The notes under the pieces: model-generated
The model's database searches: none
What the model was told of the DNA's origin: nothing
What the model saw: the letters and a program-made list of their open reading frames with translations, nothing else
Shown: in pieces, positions 37,455 to 49,430 of the stretch
How positions within the stretch are numbered: the first letter of the stretch is position 1
How the letters are laid out: the number at the start of each line of letters is the position of its first letter
NCBI GenBank assembly: GCA_022749755.1
Contig: CM040451.1
Coordinates: 12,351,871-12,415,870 of the forward strand
Direction: 5' to 3'
Length of the DNA: 64,000 bases
DNA from: Azadirachta indica
Taxonomy: Eukaryota; Streptophyta; Magnoliopsida; Sapindales; Meliaceae
Made by a program: the position numbers and the translations under genes

Positions 37455-40400
37455 TTAAATTTGATCGCCTTCTAGCTCCAGTCGTCCAGCGTTCCTTGTA
37501 TTTGCCAGAAACTTGACTCGAATTTTCCTAAGTCTACGTACGGCTTCTTTAATGTCGATCCTCTCCTCAGGTAACTCTCTTGTGCACTCCATAGCCAAAC
37601 TTAAGATCAATAGAACACATTCCTCCTTTGCAACAAAATGTTCATCCTCCCGTCCTAGCAAATCGGTGTCAACAACTTCCACAACTCCGTTATTTAATGC
37701 GTCACTAACCCAACGCTTCAAGCTCATTTCTCCCATAAATATTTCGTCTGTCGGCTTCTTCCTTGTAAACGTCTCCATCAGCATAATACCGTAGCTATAA
37801 ATATCACCTTTTCTTGATACTTGTCCTTCTCTCCCGTACTCTATAAAAAAACAAATATTAATTCTTTTTCAGTGTTAGATAAATCGATAACCGTTTTGAC
37901 AAGAGCCTGACAATGATTAAATTTAACAGGAAAAACCTGGTGCCATATAGCCAATTGTAGCAAGGGTCTGTGTCTGTGTCATAGAGGCTTCTTCAGCTAA
38001 TATCTTTGCGATGCCAAAATCACTCAAATGTGCGATCATCTCTTGGTCTAGCAGTACATTGCTGGGCTTCAAGTCACAGTGAACTACAAGAGTCGAACAA
38101 CCAAAGTGGAGATATTCCAATGCTGATGCAACATCTATCGTGATGTTCAACCTTTGTAAAATATTTAAAAAATAATTATCAGAATACAACCACTTATCTA
38201 GGCTCCCGTTGGGCATGTACTCCAGCACCAATGCTTTGAAATCTTCATTTGAGCAAGCGCTGATGATTTTGACAAGGTTTCGATGACGAATGCTACTTAT
38301 TATTTCACATTCAGTATCAAAACTCTTTAGTGCTCTTTGAAATTCCAGGTGAAATACTTTTACTGCAAGCTCTGTCCCATCTCGAAATCTTCCTCTGTAA
38401 ACAGAACCGAAGCTTCCTGCCCCGAGTAGGTTGTTTGCATTGAACCCTTCTGTTGCTCTATCAAGTTCGTGATAAGAAATTCTTCTCCATGTTGCTTCAG
38501 GTGATATATCAGTATCATTAGGCAGCTTTATCTTCCTTCTTCGACAGTTTAGCATAAGTATGAGAGTCAGGACAAGTATTGTTAATGAAATACTCAGTGG
38601 CAAAACAATCCGTAAAAGAACAGTGTTTGCCCTTGATTTTGGATCATTTCTAGTTTTACATGGTTGGACTCGTAGTTTAGGCGGACCACACAATGCAGGA
38701 TTCCCTATAAATGATTCAGCTAAGAAATTTGCAAAAGGTCCTTTTGCGGGAATTTCTCCTTCTAATTGGTTGAAAGACAGATTCAGATGATTAAGGTACA
38801 ACAGCGCTTCCATGGATTTGGGAATAGTTCCAGAGAGACTATTATTGGCCAAATCCAAGAACTCTAAACTTTTCAAGTCACTTACTGATTCAGGAATTGG
38901 GCCTTGGAATCCATTATCTCTTAACGAGAGAATCTGTAAATCTTTTAGGCTTGTAAAAGTGCTTGGAATGTAACCGGATAAATGATTCCTGGACAAATCC
39001 ATTGATGTGACAACCCTAAAATTTTCAATATCTAAAGGAAGAGATCCAATTAGAGAATTTGATGACAAGTTGAAGTCCAAGATGTCCTTAAGCTTCCACA
39101 AGGTTGAGGGTATGACAGAAGTTAAACTGTTGGAGCCTAATAAAAGAACTCTTAGAAAACTGAGGTTACCCAAACATGCAGGGATAGGTCCAGAAAGCTT
39201 ATTACCCTCCAAAGCCATATCAACTAGTCTATCCATACGACAAAGATCATCTGGGATGAATCCTGTTAGTTTATTATGTTGAAGATACAAACCTTGAAGT
39301 TTCTGAAGTCTGCCTAGTGTAACTGGAATTGACCCTGTCAGAGCATTGTTTCCCAAGCCTAACACCATCAAGTTCTGCAAATTTTCAATTTCCTTGGGGA
39401 TAGTACCACCAATGTTGCAATTGTCTAGGGACAATATTTCCAAAGTAGTAGAAAGATTCCCTACTGTACTTGGAAGGATGCCATTTAAAGGATTTTCCAT
39501 AAGCTGCACCATAACTAAATGCTTGCAACTTGTCAAGGAAGAAAAAAGGCTCAAATGAGTAGGAGATTTCAAATAATTAGCACCTAAGCTGAGCCACTGA
39601 AGGTTTTTTAAATTACCAATTGTGCTGGGAATGTGGCCTGAAAATGAATTAGACGCCAACTCTAGAATTGTTAGCTTGGAGATATTGGTGATGGAGTTGG
39701 GAATTTTTCCACTGAAACGATTTGATGCCAAGTAAAGGCCCTCTAGATTTGGAAGCCCGATGTCTATGCCTGACGGAAGAACTCCAGAGAGTTCATTATC
39801 AACAAGAGAAAGTTCTTTCAATGTTGAAACGTTAAAGATTGAAGCTGGAACGACGCCCACTAGTTTGTTACTTTCAAGAGACAAATTCTGTAAATTAGGA
39901 AGATTACCAATTTCATATGGTATTTCACCTGCAAACAGTTGATACAGGCGCAAATTAATAGGAATAATTAAAAATGTTTGAGAAAGCTAAGGTTTATGAA
40001 AATTACCTGTCAAGTTGTTAGGGCCAAGATAGAGTAAATTAATTAACGTCATGTTCCCAATATCTCTTGGAACACTTCCAGTGAGTTGATTATTTGCTAC
40101 TGTAAAGATACGAAGTTGTCTACATTGCCACAGATTGAAAGGAATTGGACCGTTGAGATGATTATCCGAAATGTATAATTGTTCAAGAACTGGAAAATGT
40201 TGACACATGTTGCCAGGGAGGCTACCCATCAGATTGTTTCTTGAAACATCCACATAAGTTAGAGAAGAAAGGTTGAATATAGATGAAGGCATGGTTCCTG
40301 TGAAGGCATTATCTGATAGATTTAATATCTCCAGTTCTTCCATATTGCCAAGCTCCTTTGGAATATCTCCTGCAAAGTTAACTTGTACATGTAAAAAATT

Positions 40401-41662
40401 TTATCTTACCGCAAAAGATAAAAAGATTATAACTATTACCTAACTTCTTGGTATTTCAAAATAAATGTAAGCATTAAAAAAATAAAAATAAAAGTCATAA
40501 ACCAACCAATAAATGGGTTGGCCGCTGGAAAGTAAGTGGGCACACTTTGGGTTTCATTTTCACTCACTTATTTCTATGCTGGCATCTTTCTATCCACCAC
40601 TTAAATCTTAAAATAAAAAATGAAAATAAAAAGAGAGAGAAATTAAAAAAAAAAAAAAAGAAGATTTAATACGATAAAAAAGCATTATCTTGTTTTCTCA
40701 AGAAAATAAATTTCAAGAATCAACGCATTCAGACCTTGAAGTTTATTATGTCCGAGAAATATCTGTAAGAGCTTAGTCAAGTTCCCGATTTCTTTTGGTA
40801 TGGCTCCAGAGAAATGATTAAAAGACATGGACAAATATTGCAGCTGTCGGCACTTCCATAAAGTGTTCGGTATTTTCCCCTCAAACGTGTTTGTAGACAC
40901 AGAAAAGAATTTCAAATTGGGAAAATAATTGAAAATAATTTCCGGGAGTTCACCAGAAATTCTATTACCGCCAAAATCAATCACTAGTAATGAAGAAACG
41001 TTGCGACTGACTGAAGGGAAGGAACCGGTGAACTGATTGGAATTGAAATCAAGTACTTTGAGTGAAGATATGTTGAAGATGGTAGAGGGTATGGCACCCG
41101 AAAGCTGGTTATCCGAAAGTTGAAGTTCTTGCAGGGAAGATAAGTTGCCTATGCTTTCAGGAATGGTTCCCACAAAGTTGTTATTGTGCAGAAACAAGCT
41201 TTGAAGTTTGGGTAAGGATCCTAACCATGATGGGAATTCTACGTTGAAGTTATTGTAGCTGAGATCGATGTCCTCCAGTCGACTTAATTGAGACAGTTCA
41301 CCAGGCAGAGAGTCATGGAAACTGTTGTTTCTGATGGCTAGTATTGTGAGGAAAGAGAGATTTCCCAGTTGAGGAGGGATGGTGCCTGTAAAACTGAGGT
41401 GAGAAATATTCAAGGCAGTGACTCTAAGGTGGCGGACGCCGCAAGTGACGCCGATCCAGTCACAGACAGAGGTAGTCGTGGACCAATTGTTAGCTAATAA
41501 ATTGTTTGGATCATTACTTATATGAGCTTTCAGGGCAAGAAGAGCATTTTGGTCTGTGGCAATATTTTTGGTTATTGCCATTGCTGTGACCGACGAAAAC
41601 ATCAAAAAATGGATTAAGAAAATAATGACGATGGTGGAATCAGAAGGAATTCGTCTCTCCAT
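37455..41662 (-). CDS. LRR-XII receptor-like kinase (unit c), complete, non-RD kinase
   Basis: The only unbroken member of the array. Four exons (41662-40735, 40369-40007, 39928-37937, 37840-37455) give a 1222-aa frame, with all three introns GT-AG and phase 1. The chosen start (MERRIPSDSTIVIIFL) begins a signal peptide. An LRR N-cap with the Cys pair (CDWIGVTC) follows, then more than 20 LRRs in three exons, a membrane segment at about 860-883 and a kinase domain at about 920-1205. The kinase has GAGSFGSVYRG, LAVKVF, HCDLKPSN and SDFGIAK, and ends with the APE region across intron 3. Cys before the catalytic Asp makes it a non-RD kinase, the class of FLS2, EFR and Xa21 that recognise microbial patterns. 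It resembles At3g47570-type receptors; the ligand is unknown. The paralogues around it are all broken. Confidence 0.9.
40007..40369 (-). other. Symmetric LRR cassette exon (exon 2 of unit c)
   Basis: This 363-nt exon is bounded by phase-1 introns on both sides, so it can be added or lost without shifting the frame. It encodes 121 residues, about five LRRs, starting GDIPKELGN and ending NNLTG. The same exon, exactly 363 nt, is present in unit d (45880-45518) but absent from unit e. Its repeats resemble those at the end of exon 1 (shared patterns such as LWxCRQL), pointing to exon duplication. Confidence 0.8.
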
Positions 41663-41692
41663 GATAGGACGTAGGTTCAAGACTACGCACAA

Positions 41693-42960
41693 GGCATTGG
41701 TATAAATATTAATGCAACCATAATTTCAAAAAATAATTAATTAAAACTTTATATATATATATATGGTTGATAATAATTTTTATATATCCAGTTTCATTTT
41801 TTAATTTTATTTACATGAAAAACGAGAACTTTTGATTATTTTTTTGGGTCAATTATTGATTGCATAATGGGGTATTACGCAATTATTTTTATTCAATGTT
41901 GACAAGACTTTTCGGCCGACGGTTGAGTATATATTTTATTTTATTTTGTCTTAGTCATGGTTTGTGAAAATTGTCAGATCTGTGTGTCTCGATGCGAGTT
42001 GTATTTGCATGTGATGATAAAGTTGCCAAAATCAAATTCGAAACATAATACTACTGGCCCCCCCACCCAAAAAAAATAAAAAATAAAAAAAAAAAAGAAA
42101 AATCAGAGATTGGAATCCAAAATCAACATCCACGAAAAATCAGAGTTGTATTTCCAGTGTGATTTAGGAAATAGTACAATAATATTTTTAAGAAAGGTTT
42201 CTATCCTACTTATTATGTGTATAGTTAATTAGTTTGAAAATCTTAGATGAATTTCATTAATTTTTTTTGGTTCACAATTAAAGTGAATACACATGCCAAT
42301 TATATTTGTATTATTTCAATTCAATTTGAACATTTATTTCCGAAATGGCAATTAATTATCCTAATACTATTATTCTTTTTGTTCTAATTTAACCGAGACA
42401 ATTTTCGGAGAAGTTATGGCATTTCCAATCATTTGTCTTCCTCAACTTTTCTTTCTTTTTTTTTTTTTTAATAATTATTAAAAGTTATATAACATTTATT
42501 AATCAAATAATAAAACATATAATAAGTCATTTTTATGGAAAATGGGTCTTATTTAGGAAACAGAAAAAAATTATGGGTTTCTTTTGTTGAGGACAATGCT
42601 GAGACCCAAAGAAAACAGGTGCCAACAAATTGGACGCATCCAGTGGATCCAATTTTACTTATTGGATCTACAAATCGATGACATGAAGTTTCGAGTAGGC
42701 CCAGCTCATTTATATGCAGGTAGTGGATCCAATTTTACTTATTGGACCTACAAAACGATGACATGACGTTTCGATTTCGCCCAGCTCATTTATATGCAGA
42801 TAAACCCTTTTTTTATCAAATTCAAGGTAAGTTTAACGACATTGCATTGAAAGGGCAGACAGAGCAGCGGTAAAAACGGAGAGAGTAGTAAGAACTGATA
42901 TGAAGAACCCTTATGCACTTCCATCATAAAAGAAGCAACATTTGCAGAAACATAAGAAAA
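41693..42960. other. Spacer upstream of unit c with an 80-bp tandem duplication
   Basis: Presumed promoter of the intact receptor kinase. It is AT-rich with an A-rich run near 42065-42100. An 80-bp direct duplication is listed separately. No coding region is supported. Confidence 0.55.
42643..42802. repeat. 80-bp tandem duplication, two copies
   Basis: Two adjacent copies start with GTGGATCCAATTTTACTTAT and end CAGCTCATTTATATGCAG. They differ at a handful of positions. The repeat sits between units c and d, just 3' of unit d. Confidence 0.85.
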
Positions 42961-45900
42961 TCAATTTAATTTTGTACCCTTTGCACTTCCTCCTGTATTT
43001 GCCAACAATTTCGCTCGGATTTTCAAAAGTATACTTACTACTTCCTTAATGTCGATCCTCTCCTCAGGCAAGGCTCTTGTGCACTCCATAGCCAAACTTA
43101 AGATTGATGACACACATTCCTCTTTAGCTGCAAAATATTCATCCTCCCTTCTGAGCAAATTGGCGTCCACGACTTCCATCATTTTACCATCCAATGAGTC
43201 GTCAACCCACTGCTTCAAGCTCATTTCTCCAGCAAAAATTGCATCTGCTGGCTTCTTCCTTGTAAATATCTCTATTAGCGTAATCCCATAACTGAAGACA
43301 TCACCTTTTCTTGATACTTTTCCTTCTGTCCCATACTCTGCAAATTTTATTAGTCTCATAAAAGATAAATAAATAGAGAAACATGAGCAGGTCCAACGTG
43401 GAATAAAAAGTTAAATTTGGAACTAACCTGGTGCCATATAACCAATTGTGGCCAGGGTTTCTGTTTGTGTTATAGACTGTTGCTGACCTAAAAGTTTTGA
43501 AATGCCAAAGTCACTCACACGTGCCACCATGTCTTGGTCTAGCAATACATTGCTGGGCTTTAAGTCACAGTGAATAACAGGGTTTGAACAATCAAAGTGA
43601 AGATATTCTAAAGCTGATGCAACATCTATGATAATGTTCAACCTTTATAAAATATCCAGAATGTAATTATCAGAATACAACCACTTATCTAGGCTCCCGT
43701 TGGGCAAGTACTGCAACACCAATGCTTTAAAATCTTCATTTGAACAACTAGTGATGATTTTGACAAGGTTTCTGTGACGAATACTACTCAACACTTGACA
43801 TGCAGCACTAAAACTCTTCAATGCTTCTTCAAATTGCTGATGAAACACCTTAATTGCAATTTCCAACCCATTTCGAAGTGTTCCTTTATAAACTGAACCA
43901 AAACCACCTACGCCAAGTAGGTTGTGCTCCGTAAACCCATCCGTTGCTCGCACAAGTTCATAGTAGGAAATTCTTTTCCGAGTTACTTGTGTTGACATCT
44001 CAGAATCATTCGGTATCTTCGTCCTTCTCTTTCGGCATTTTAGCAATGCAAGTACGAGACCCAGGACAAGTACCATTAATGCAATACTCAATGGCAAAAA
44101 AATTAATAAGAAGACAATATTTCTTCTCGTTTTACGGTAAGAGCTAGTTTTGCATGGTGAGACTTGCAGTTGGGGCGAACCACATAATGCACGATTTCCC
44201 ATGAACGATTCAGCTGAGAAGTTAGCAAAAGGTCCTCCTGTTGGAATTTCTCCTTCTAGCCTGTTGAAAGAAAGATTTAGATAGTTCAGGTAAATGAGTG
44301 CCTGCAATGATTTAGGAATACTTCCAGAGATGCTGTTATTGGACAAATCTAAGAATTCCAAACTCGTCATCTCCTCAAATGATTCGGTTTGACCTTGTAA
44401 TCCGTTACATCTTAAAGAAGGATGCTGCAGATTGTTAAGGCCTCCAATGGTTGTTGGAATATCTCCTGAAAAACGATTCCTTGAGAAATCTATTTCTATT
44501 GCAGCCCTCAAATTTCCTAAGCCTGATGGAAGAGATCCATCTAGAAAAGTTGATGACAAGTGTAAGATGTCCTTAAGGTTCCACATAGGTGCAGGTATAA
44601 CAGAAGTCAATCCACTGGAACCTGACGAGAGATCTCTTAGAGAAGTGAGCTTATCTAAGCAAGCAGGTAAACTCCAGAAAACTTATTACCACCCAAATAC
44701 AACTCAACCTGACTTCTCAAATGACAAACCTCAATTGGAACGGGTCCTTCTAGTTTATTATCGTCAAGATACAAACCCTGGAGACTTTGCAGTCGGCCAA
44801 GCGTAACTGGAACTGATCCAGTAAGCTTATTATTTGATAAAGCTAATCTCGTCAATTTCTTTAAGTTGCCAATATCTTCAGGAATGTTGCCACTGATATT
44901 GCTGTCATCCGCTATAATCATTTCCAATGAAATAGAAAGATTTCCTATGGATCCCGGAAGGATGCCATTTATTGGATTTGCTGCAAATAGTATTACTTTC
45001 AGATTCTTGCAACTTGTCAATGAGGAAAAAAAGCTCAAAGTCTGGTGTTGAACAGATGAAGTCATTATCGGATAAGCCGAGCCACTGAAGGCTTCTTAAA
45101 TTACCAATTTTGCTAGGAATATAGCTAGAGAATGAGTTATCTGCCAACTGTAGAGCCACGAGGTTGGAAATATTAGTTATGGATCTAGGAATTGTCCCGC
45201 TGAAATTATTTCTAAGCAAGTAAAGCCACTAAAGATTTGGAAAGCCAATGTCTATGCTTGATGGAAGACTTCCCGAGAGTTTATTATCACTAAATGAAAG
45301 TTCTTTCATTGTTGATATGTTGAATATTGTAGCTCTTACGAGGCCCACTAGCATGTCGCTTTCAAGCGAAAAATACTGTAGATGACGAAGATTACCAAGT
45401 TCATATGGTATCTCACCTGCAAATTAATAATCGATACCGAAAGTTAATAACGTGTCATTTCTTTTATATTAATAATTTGGTCCATGAAAACGTTTGAGAA
45501 TGATTTATTAAAGTTATCTGTCAATTTGTTAAAGCCAAGGTCTAATGTATTGATTAATGTCATATTCCCCGTATCTCTTGGTATACTTCCTTCGAGTTGA
45601 TTATCTACTGCTTCAAAAACACAAAGTTATCTACGTTGCCACAGATTGGAAGGGATTGGACCGTTGAGATTGTTATGAAGAATGTATAATTTTTCAAGAA
45701 CGGGTAGATGTTGACACATGTTCTCAGGGAGACTACCCACCAGGTTTTTGTTTGCAAGATCAATAAATATTAGAGCAGAAAGGTTCAAGATATGGGAAGG
45801 AATAGTTCCTGTTAGAGAATTATTTACTAGACTTAGTTTCTCCAGTTCTGCCAAATTGCCCGGCTCCTGTGGAATTTCACCTGCAAAGGCAGAGTACAAA

Positions 45901-46902
45901 TGTACCCACTTTCATCATTTACAAAATATATAAAACACTCTTGATCATATATATCAAGAATTTATCATATCATTATCATACCTTGGAGTTTGTTACGGGC
46001 AAGAGACATCTATCTAAGCACAGTCAAATTCCCGATATCTTTGGGTATGGTTCCTGTGAAATGATTATCTGCCAAGAATAAATACTTCAGCCGTCTGCAA
46101 TGTGATATAGCGGATGCTATTTCCCCACCAAACATATTTGCAAACATAGAAAAGAATATCAAATTAGGAAGATTACCAAAAATATTTGCTGGGAGTCCAC
46201 CAGCTAATCTGTTATCACCAAAATCAGTCACTAGTAGTGAAGAAACGTTGTGGGTGATTGAAGGGAAGGAACCAATGAACTGGTTAACTGCGAAATTAAG
46301 TATTTTTCAGCGAAGATATGTTAAAAATAGAAGCAGGTACGGTATGCGAAAGCTGGTTTTTTGAAAGATGAATTTCTTGCAGGGAAGATATGTTGGCTAG
46401 GCTTCCAGGAATAGTTCCAATAAAGTTGTTTCTTCTCAAATGCAAGACTTCAAGTTTTGGTAAGAATCCTAACCATGACGGGATCTGCTCGTTGAAATTA
46501 TTAGAACTGAAATCAATGTACTTCAGTTGACGTAATTGAGCCAGTTCATCAGGCAGAGAGCCATAAAGACTGTTGTTCCTGATGGAAAGTACCGAAAGGA
46601 AACAGAGATTTCCCAGTTGAGGAGGATGGTAGCAGTAAGATTTAAGTAAGAAATATTCAAAGCTGTGACCTTTAGTGGCCGTCACTGCAAGTGACACAGA
46701 TCCAATCACAAAAAGAGGTAGTTGCGAACCAATTTTTGGCCAAGAAGTTGGTAGGGTTATGAGTTACGTGGGCTTTCAATGCAAGAAGAGCTTGCTGATC
46801 TGTAGCGATATTGTTTACTTCTGCTATAACTGAGATAAAAATCAAACAATGGACAAACAACGTTATGATCAATATGATACTAAGAGAATCGTTTTTCTCC
46901 AT
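42961..46902 (-). pseudogene. LRR-XII receptor-like kinase pseudogene (unit d), full-length but broken
   Basis: It has the same layout as unit c: exon 1 46902-45982, cassette exon 45880-45518, exon 3 45416-43428 and exon 4 43337-42961. The start MEKNDSLSIILIITLF is a signal peptide, and the kinase pieces keep GVGGFGSVYKG, HCDLKPSN and SDFGISK. Several lesions disable it. There are frameshifts near 46.68 and 46.30 kb and stops inside exon 1 (near 46010), inside the cassette exon (45627), near 45.22 kb and inside the kinase (43645). The donor of the cassette exon reads AT instead of GT. Exon 4 is open to a normal end. The number of lesions rules out a simple sequencing error. Confidence 0.88.
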
Positions 46903-47517
46903 TAGAAAAAGATATCGTTTGCGAATGCAATGTGCAAGTCATGAAACCACAATTTATAATTAGAAGATATACTCGTGCTGAAGACTTGGCGATCAACTGT
47001 TCGATTCTTCCAATGTGACTTTGGGGTGAAGTGTTTGACTGTATTTCGCAATTAAGTGCACTGTAAAAAGAAAACTATTCCATAACAAAAGTATTTCATG
47101 CTTATAGTTTACGAGCTGTTTGCCCCATCAACATCAAAGCTAGCCGTCTGTTTGTGCATATGATTAGTTGCTAACAGCAAATCACTTGCATACAAAATTT
47201 GTAACATACATTTAACAGTCACTGAATATTTGAAAAAGATTAAGGTCTAATTGGGGACGGCTGGATTCCAATTTTCTGCTGAAGCCAGCGGCAAAATACT
47301 TTGGTAAATTAAAAATATATCAACCCGATCGCCTACTACTTACTGACGTTTCTCACATTGTTTAATATAAGGCCAAAGCAGAGGAAAACAGAGGTAGAAC
47401 CTAGATACATGCAAACATGTTATCTGCTTTATTTTATTAGTCTGAGGATGTCCTTCACATCGGATTTTGGCTTATAATCAATCAAAATAGAAGAAAATTA
47501 ACTTAAATTCAATGCCT
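46903..47517. other. Spacer between units d and e
   Basis: No gene. It contains a short copy (47371-47391) of the coiled-coil exon shard also found at 35414, about 130-150 bp 3' of the unit e stop codon. Confidence 0.5.
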
Positions 47518-47837
47518 TTAATCACCAGCATTTTCAATATTCATTTGCAATGTGTCTCTGATTTTCAGGAGTCTAGTTATGGCTTCCTTTATGTTGATCC
47601 TCTTCTCAGGTGACTCTCTTGTACACTCCATAGCCAAACTCAAGATAGATGATAGACATTGTTCCTTTGCTCCAAAATGCTCATCGTCTTTTCTCAATAA
47701 GTCTGTGTCCGCCACATCCCTAATTTTACTGTGTATAGAGTCACTAACCCAGCTCTTCAAGCTTGTTTCTCCGGCAAACATTTCATTTGTCGACTTTTTC
47801 TTTGTAAAAGTTTCCATTAGCATAATACCATAGCTAT

Positions 47838-47842
47838 AGACA
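47838..47842. repeat. Target-site duplication AGACA, left copy
   Basis: Five bases directly before the 5' LTR match the five directly after the 3' LTR (52848-52852). Comparison with the same codons in unit c shows the pre-insertion sequence had one copy. Confidence 0.93.
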
Positions 47843-48119
47843 TGATGTAGGACAACCTGACTAATGTTTTTCTTTAATTTTTATTTTTAATATTTAGCTT
47901 CTTTTATTTTTTTTTGTAGGAGTTCTTTTTCCTTATTTAAGTAGGTTTAGGTTTTCTCTTTTTGGTAAGAGTTCTTTTTCCTTATTTAAGTAGGTTTAGG
48001 TTTTCTCTATTATAAATAGAGGGCCTATAGTATTGTTTGAACACCTTTCTTTTAATAAAATTTCATTCAAAAACTTTTAAAACTTTAATTTCGTTTATTT
48101 TTGCGTTTCTGCTTCGTCA
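47843..48119 (+). repeat. 5' LTR, 277 bp
   Basis: It starts TG and ends CA. It contains a tandem duplication of a unit starting GAGTTCTTTTTCCTTATTTA, a TATA box (TATAAATA, 48011-48018) and AATAAA at 48054-48059. Confidence 0.93.
48011..48018 (+). promoter_or_regulatory. TATA box of the 5' LTR
   Basis: TATAAATA lies about 100 bp before the LTR end and 36 bp before AATAAA. The 3' LTR lacks this segment. Confidence 0.7.
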
Positions 48120-48121
48120 AT

Positions 48122-48136
48122 TGGTATCAAAGCAGG
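48122..48136 (+). other. Primer-binding site, initiator tRNA-Met type
   Basis: TGGTATCAAAGCAGG starts two bases after the 5' LTR. It resembles the common plant TGGTATCAGAGC site complementary to the 3' end of initiator tRNA-Met, with one mismatch in the core. Confidence 0.8.
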
Positions 48137-48143
48137 AATTGCA

Positions 48144-49430
48144 ATGGTGCGCAACAGCAATACGGGAAGCAACCATCTTACTGACGATGTTCAGGGGGTG
48201 CAGGCACTAACAGTGGAGGCTATTCGTGCAATAGCCGTAGAAGCTGGGAGGGCAGCCGTTAAGGAATTCACTCAAACTATTCGTCAAGAATTAGCAGATT
48301 TTGATCGAAGGTTGGAGAGGTTGGAACTAGGCGACAACAAGATGGTTGAACATGAGCGTAGAGGGACAGACGGGATCCCGCCTAGTGGTCCGACGCCAGT
48401 GCCGCAACCACTTGGCATTATTAACGACAAAACTCAGAGGTATGAGGATTTAGATGATGATGTAATTGAGCAAGGTTCTGTCAGGACACGTGAAAGTGGA
48501 AATTATGGTGATTATAAAGTAAACTTAGATCTTCCTGTGTTTAAAGGGAGTTTGCATATAGAAGACTTTCTTGATTGGTTGGCAGACGTTGAGATTTCTT
48601 TTGATTATATGAATATTTCTGACGAAAGGAAAGTAAAATTAGTAGCCATAAAGTTAAAAGAGGGTGCATCCGCTTGGTGGCAGCAGGTTCAGAATAAATG
48701 ACGGCATGAAAGAAAAGACATAATTAGGTTTTGAGAGCACATAAAACAGAAGATGAAGGCTCAGTATTTGCCCTCTAATTATGAGCAGGATTTATTTAAG
48801 CAACTAAATAATTTCCGATAGGAAAATCGTTCAGTCGACGAGTATGCTGAAGAATTCTATAGGTTATGTTCTAGAAACAACTTGAAGGAGTCAAAATCAC
48901 AATTGGTTGCCAGATTCACTGAAGGGTTGCGAACTGACATACAAGACCAGCTTGACATGTATATAATTTGGGATTTTTCTGAAGCCGTAAGTAAGGCAAG
49001 GAAGCTGGAGAGGCAATTAAAACGGGTTGTTATTAAACCGCAAGTTGTAGCACGACAGTTTTCGACTTCACCAAATCCGGTACCACAAAATAAGGGTGTA
49101 GCACCAAATATAGGTGGAGGAGAAACCAAGCAAAGGGGTAATTTTGCTAACCCGCGAACTATTCAGCAACAAACTAGTAACCCGTATGTGAAGCCAATGC
49201 CAAGCAAATGTTATAGATGTCAACAGCCTGGACATAGGTCCAATGAATGTCCGGAATGGGGGAAAAATAAGGGTGTGACGCATTATGTGGACGCTTCAAT
49301 AGAAGGTGAAGAAGGCGAATATGAAGACGGGGAAGAGGTTGATGTGGTTAATGGTGATGAAGGAAAAGCTGTTTCTTGTATTGTGCAGAAACTATTACTG
49401 ACACCTAAAACAGAAGAGAAGACACAATGA
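48144..49430 (+). pseudogene. Retrotransposon gag, broken
   Basis: The ATG at 48144 opens a gag frame. A central capsid-like region contains the pattern ASAWWQQV. A CCHC zinc knuckle ([14 protein letters not shown]) begins at 49209 and is followed by an acidic tail. Stops near 48699, 48735, 48822 and 49428 interrupt the frame; the downstream protease lies in the same frame, which suggests that gag and pol were once one polyprotein. Confidence 0.88.
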
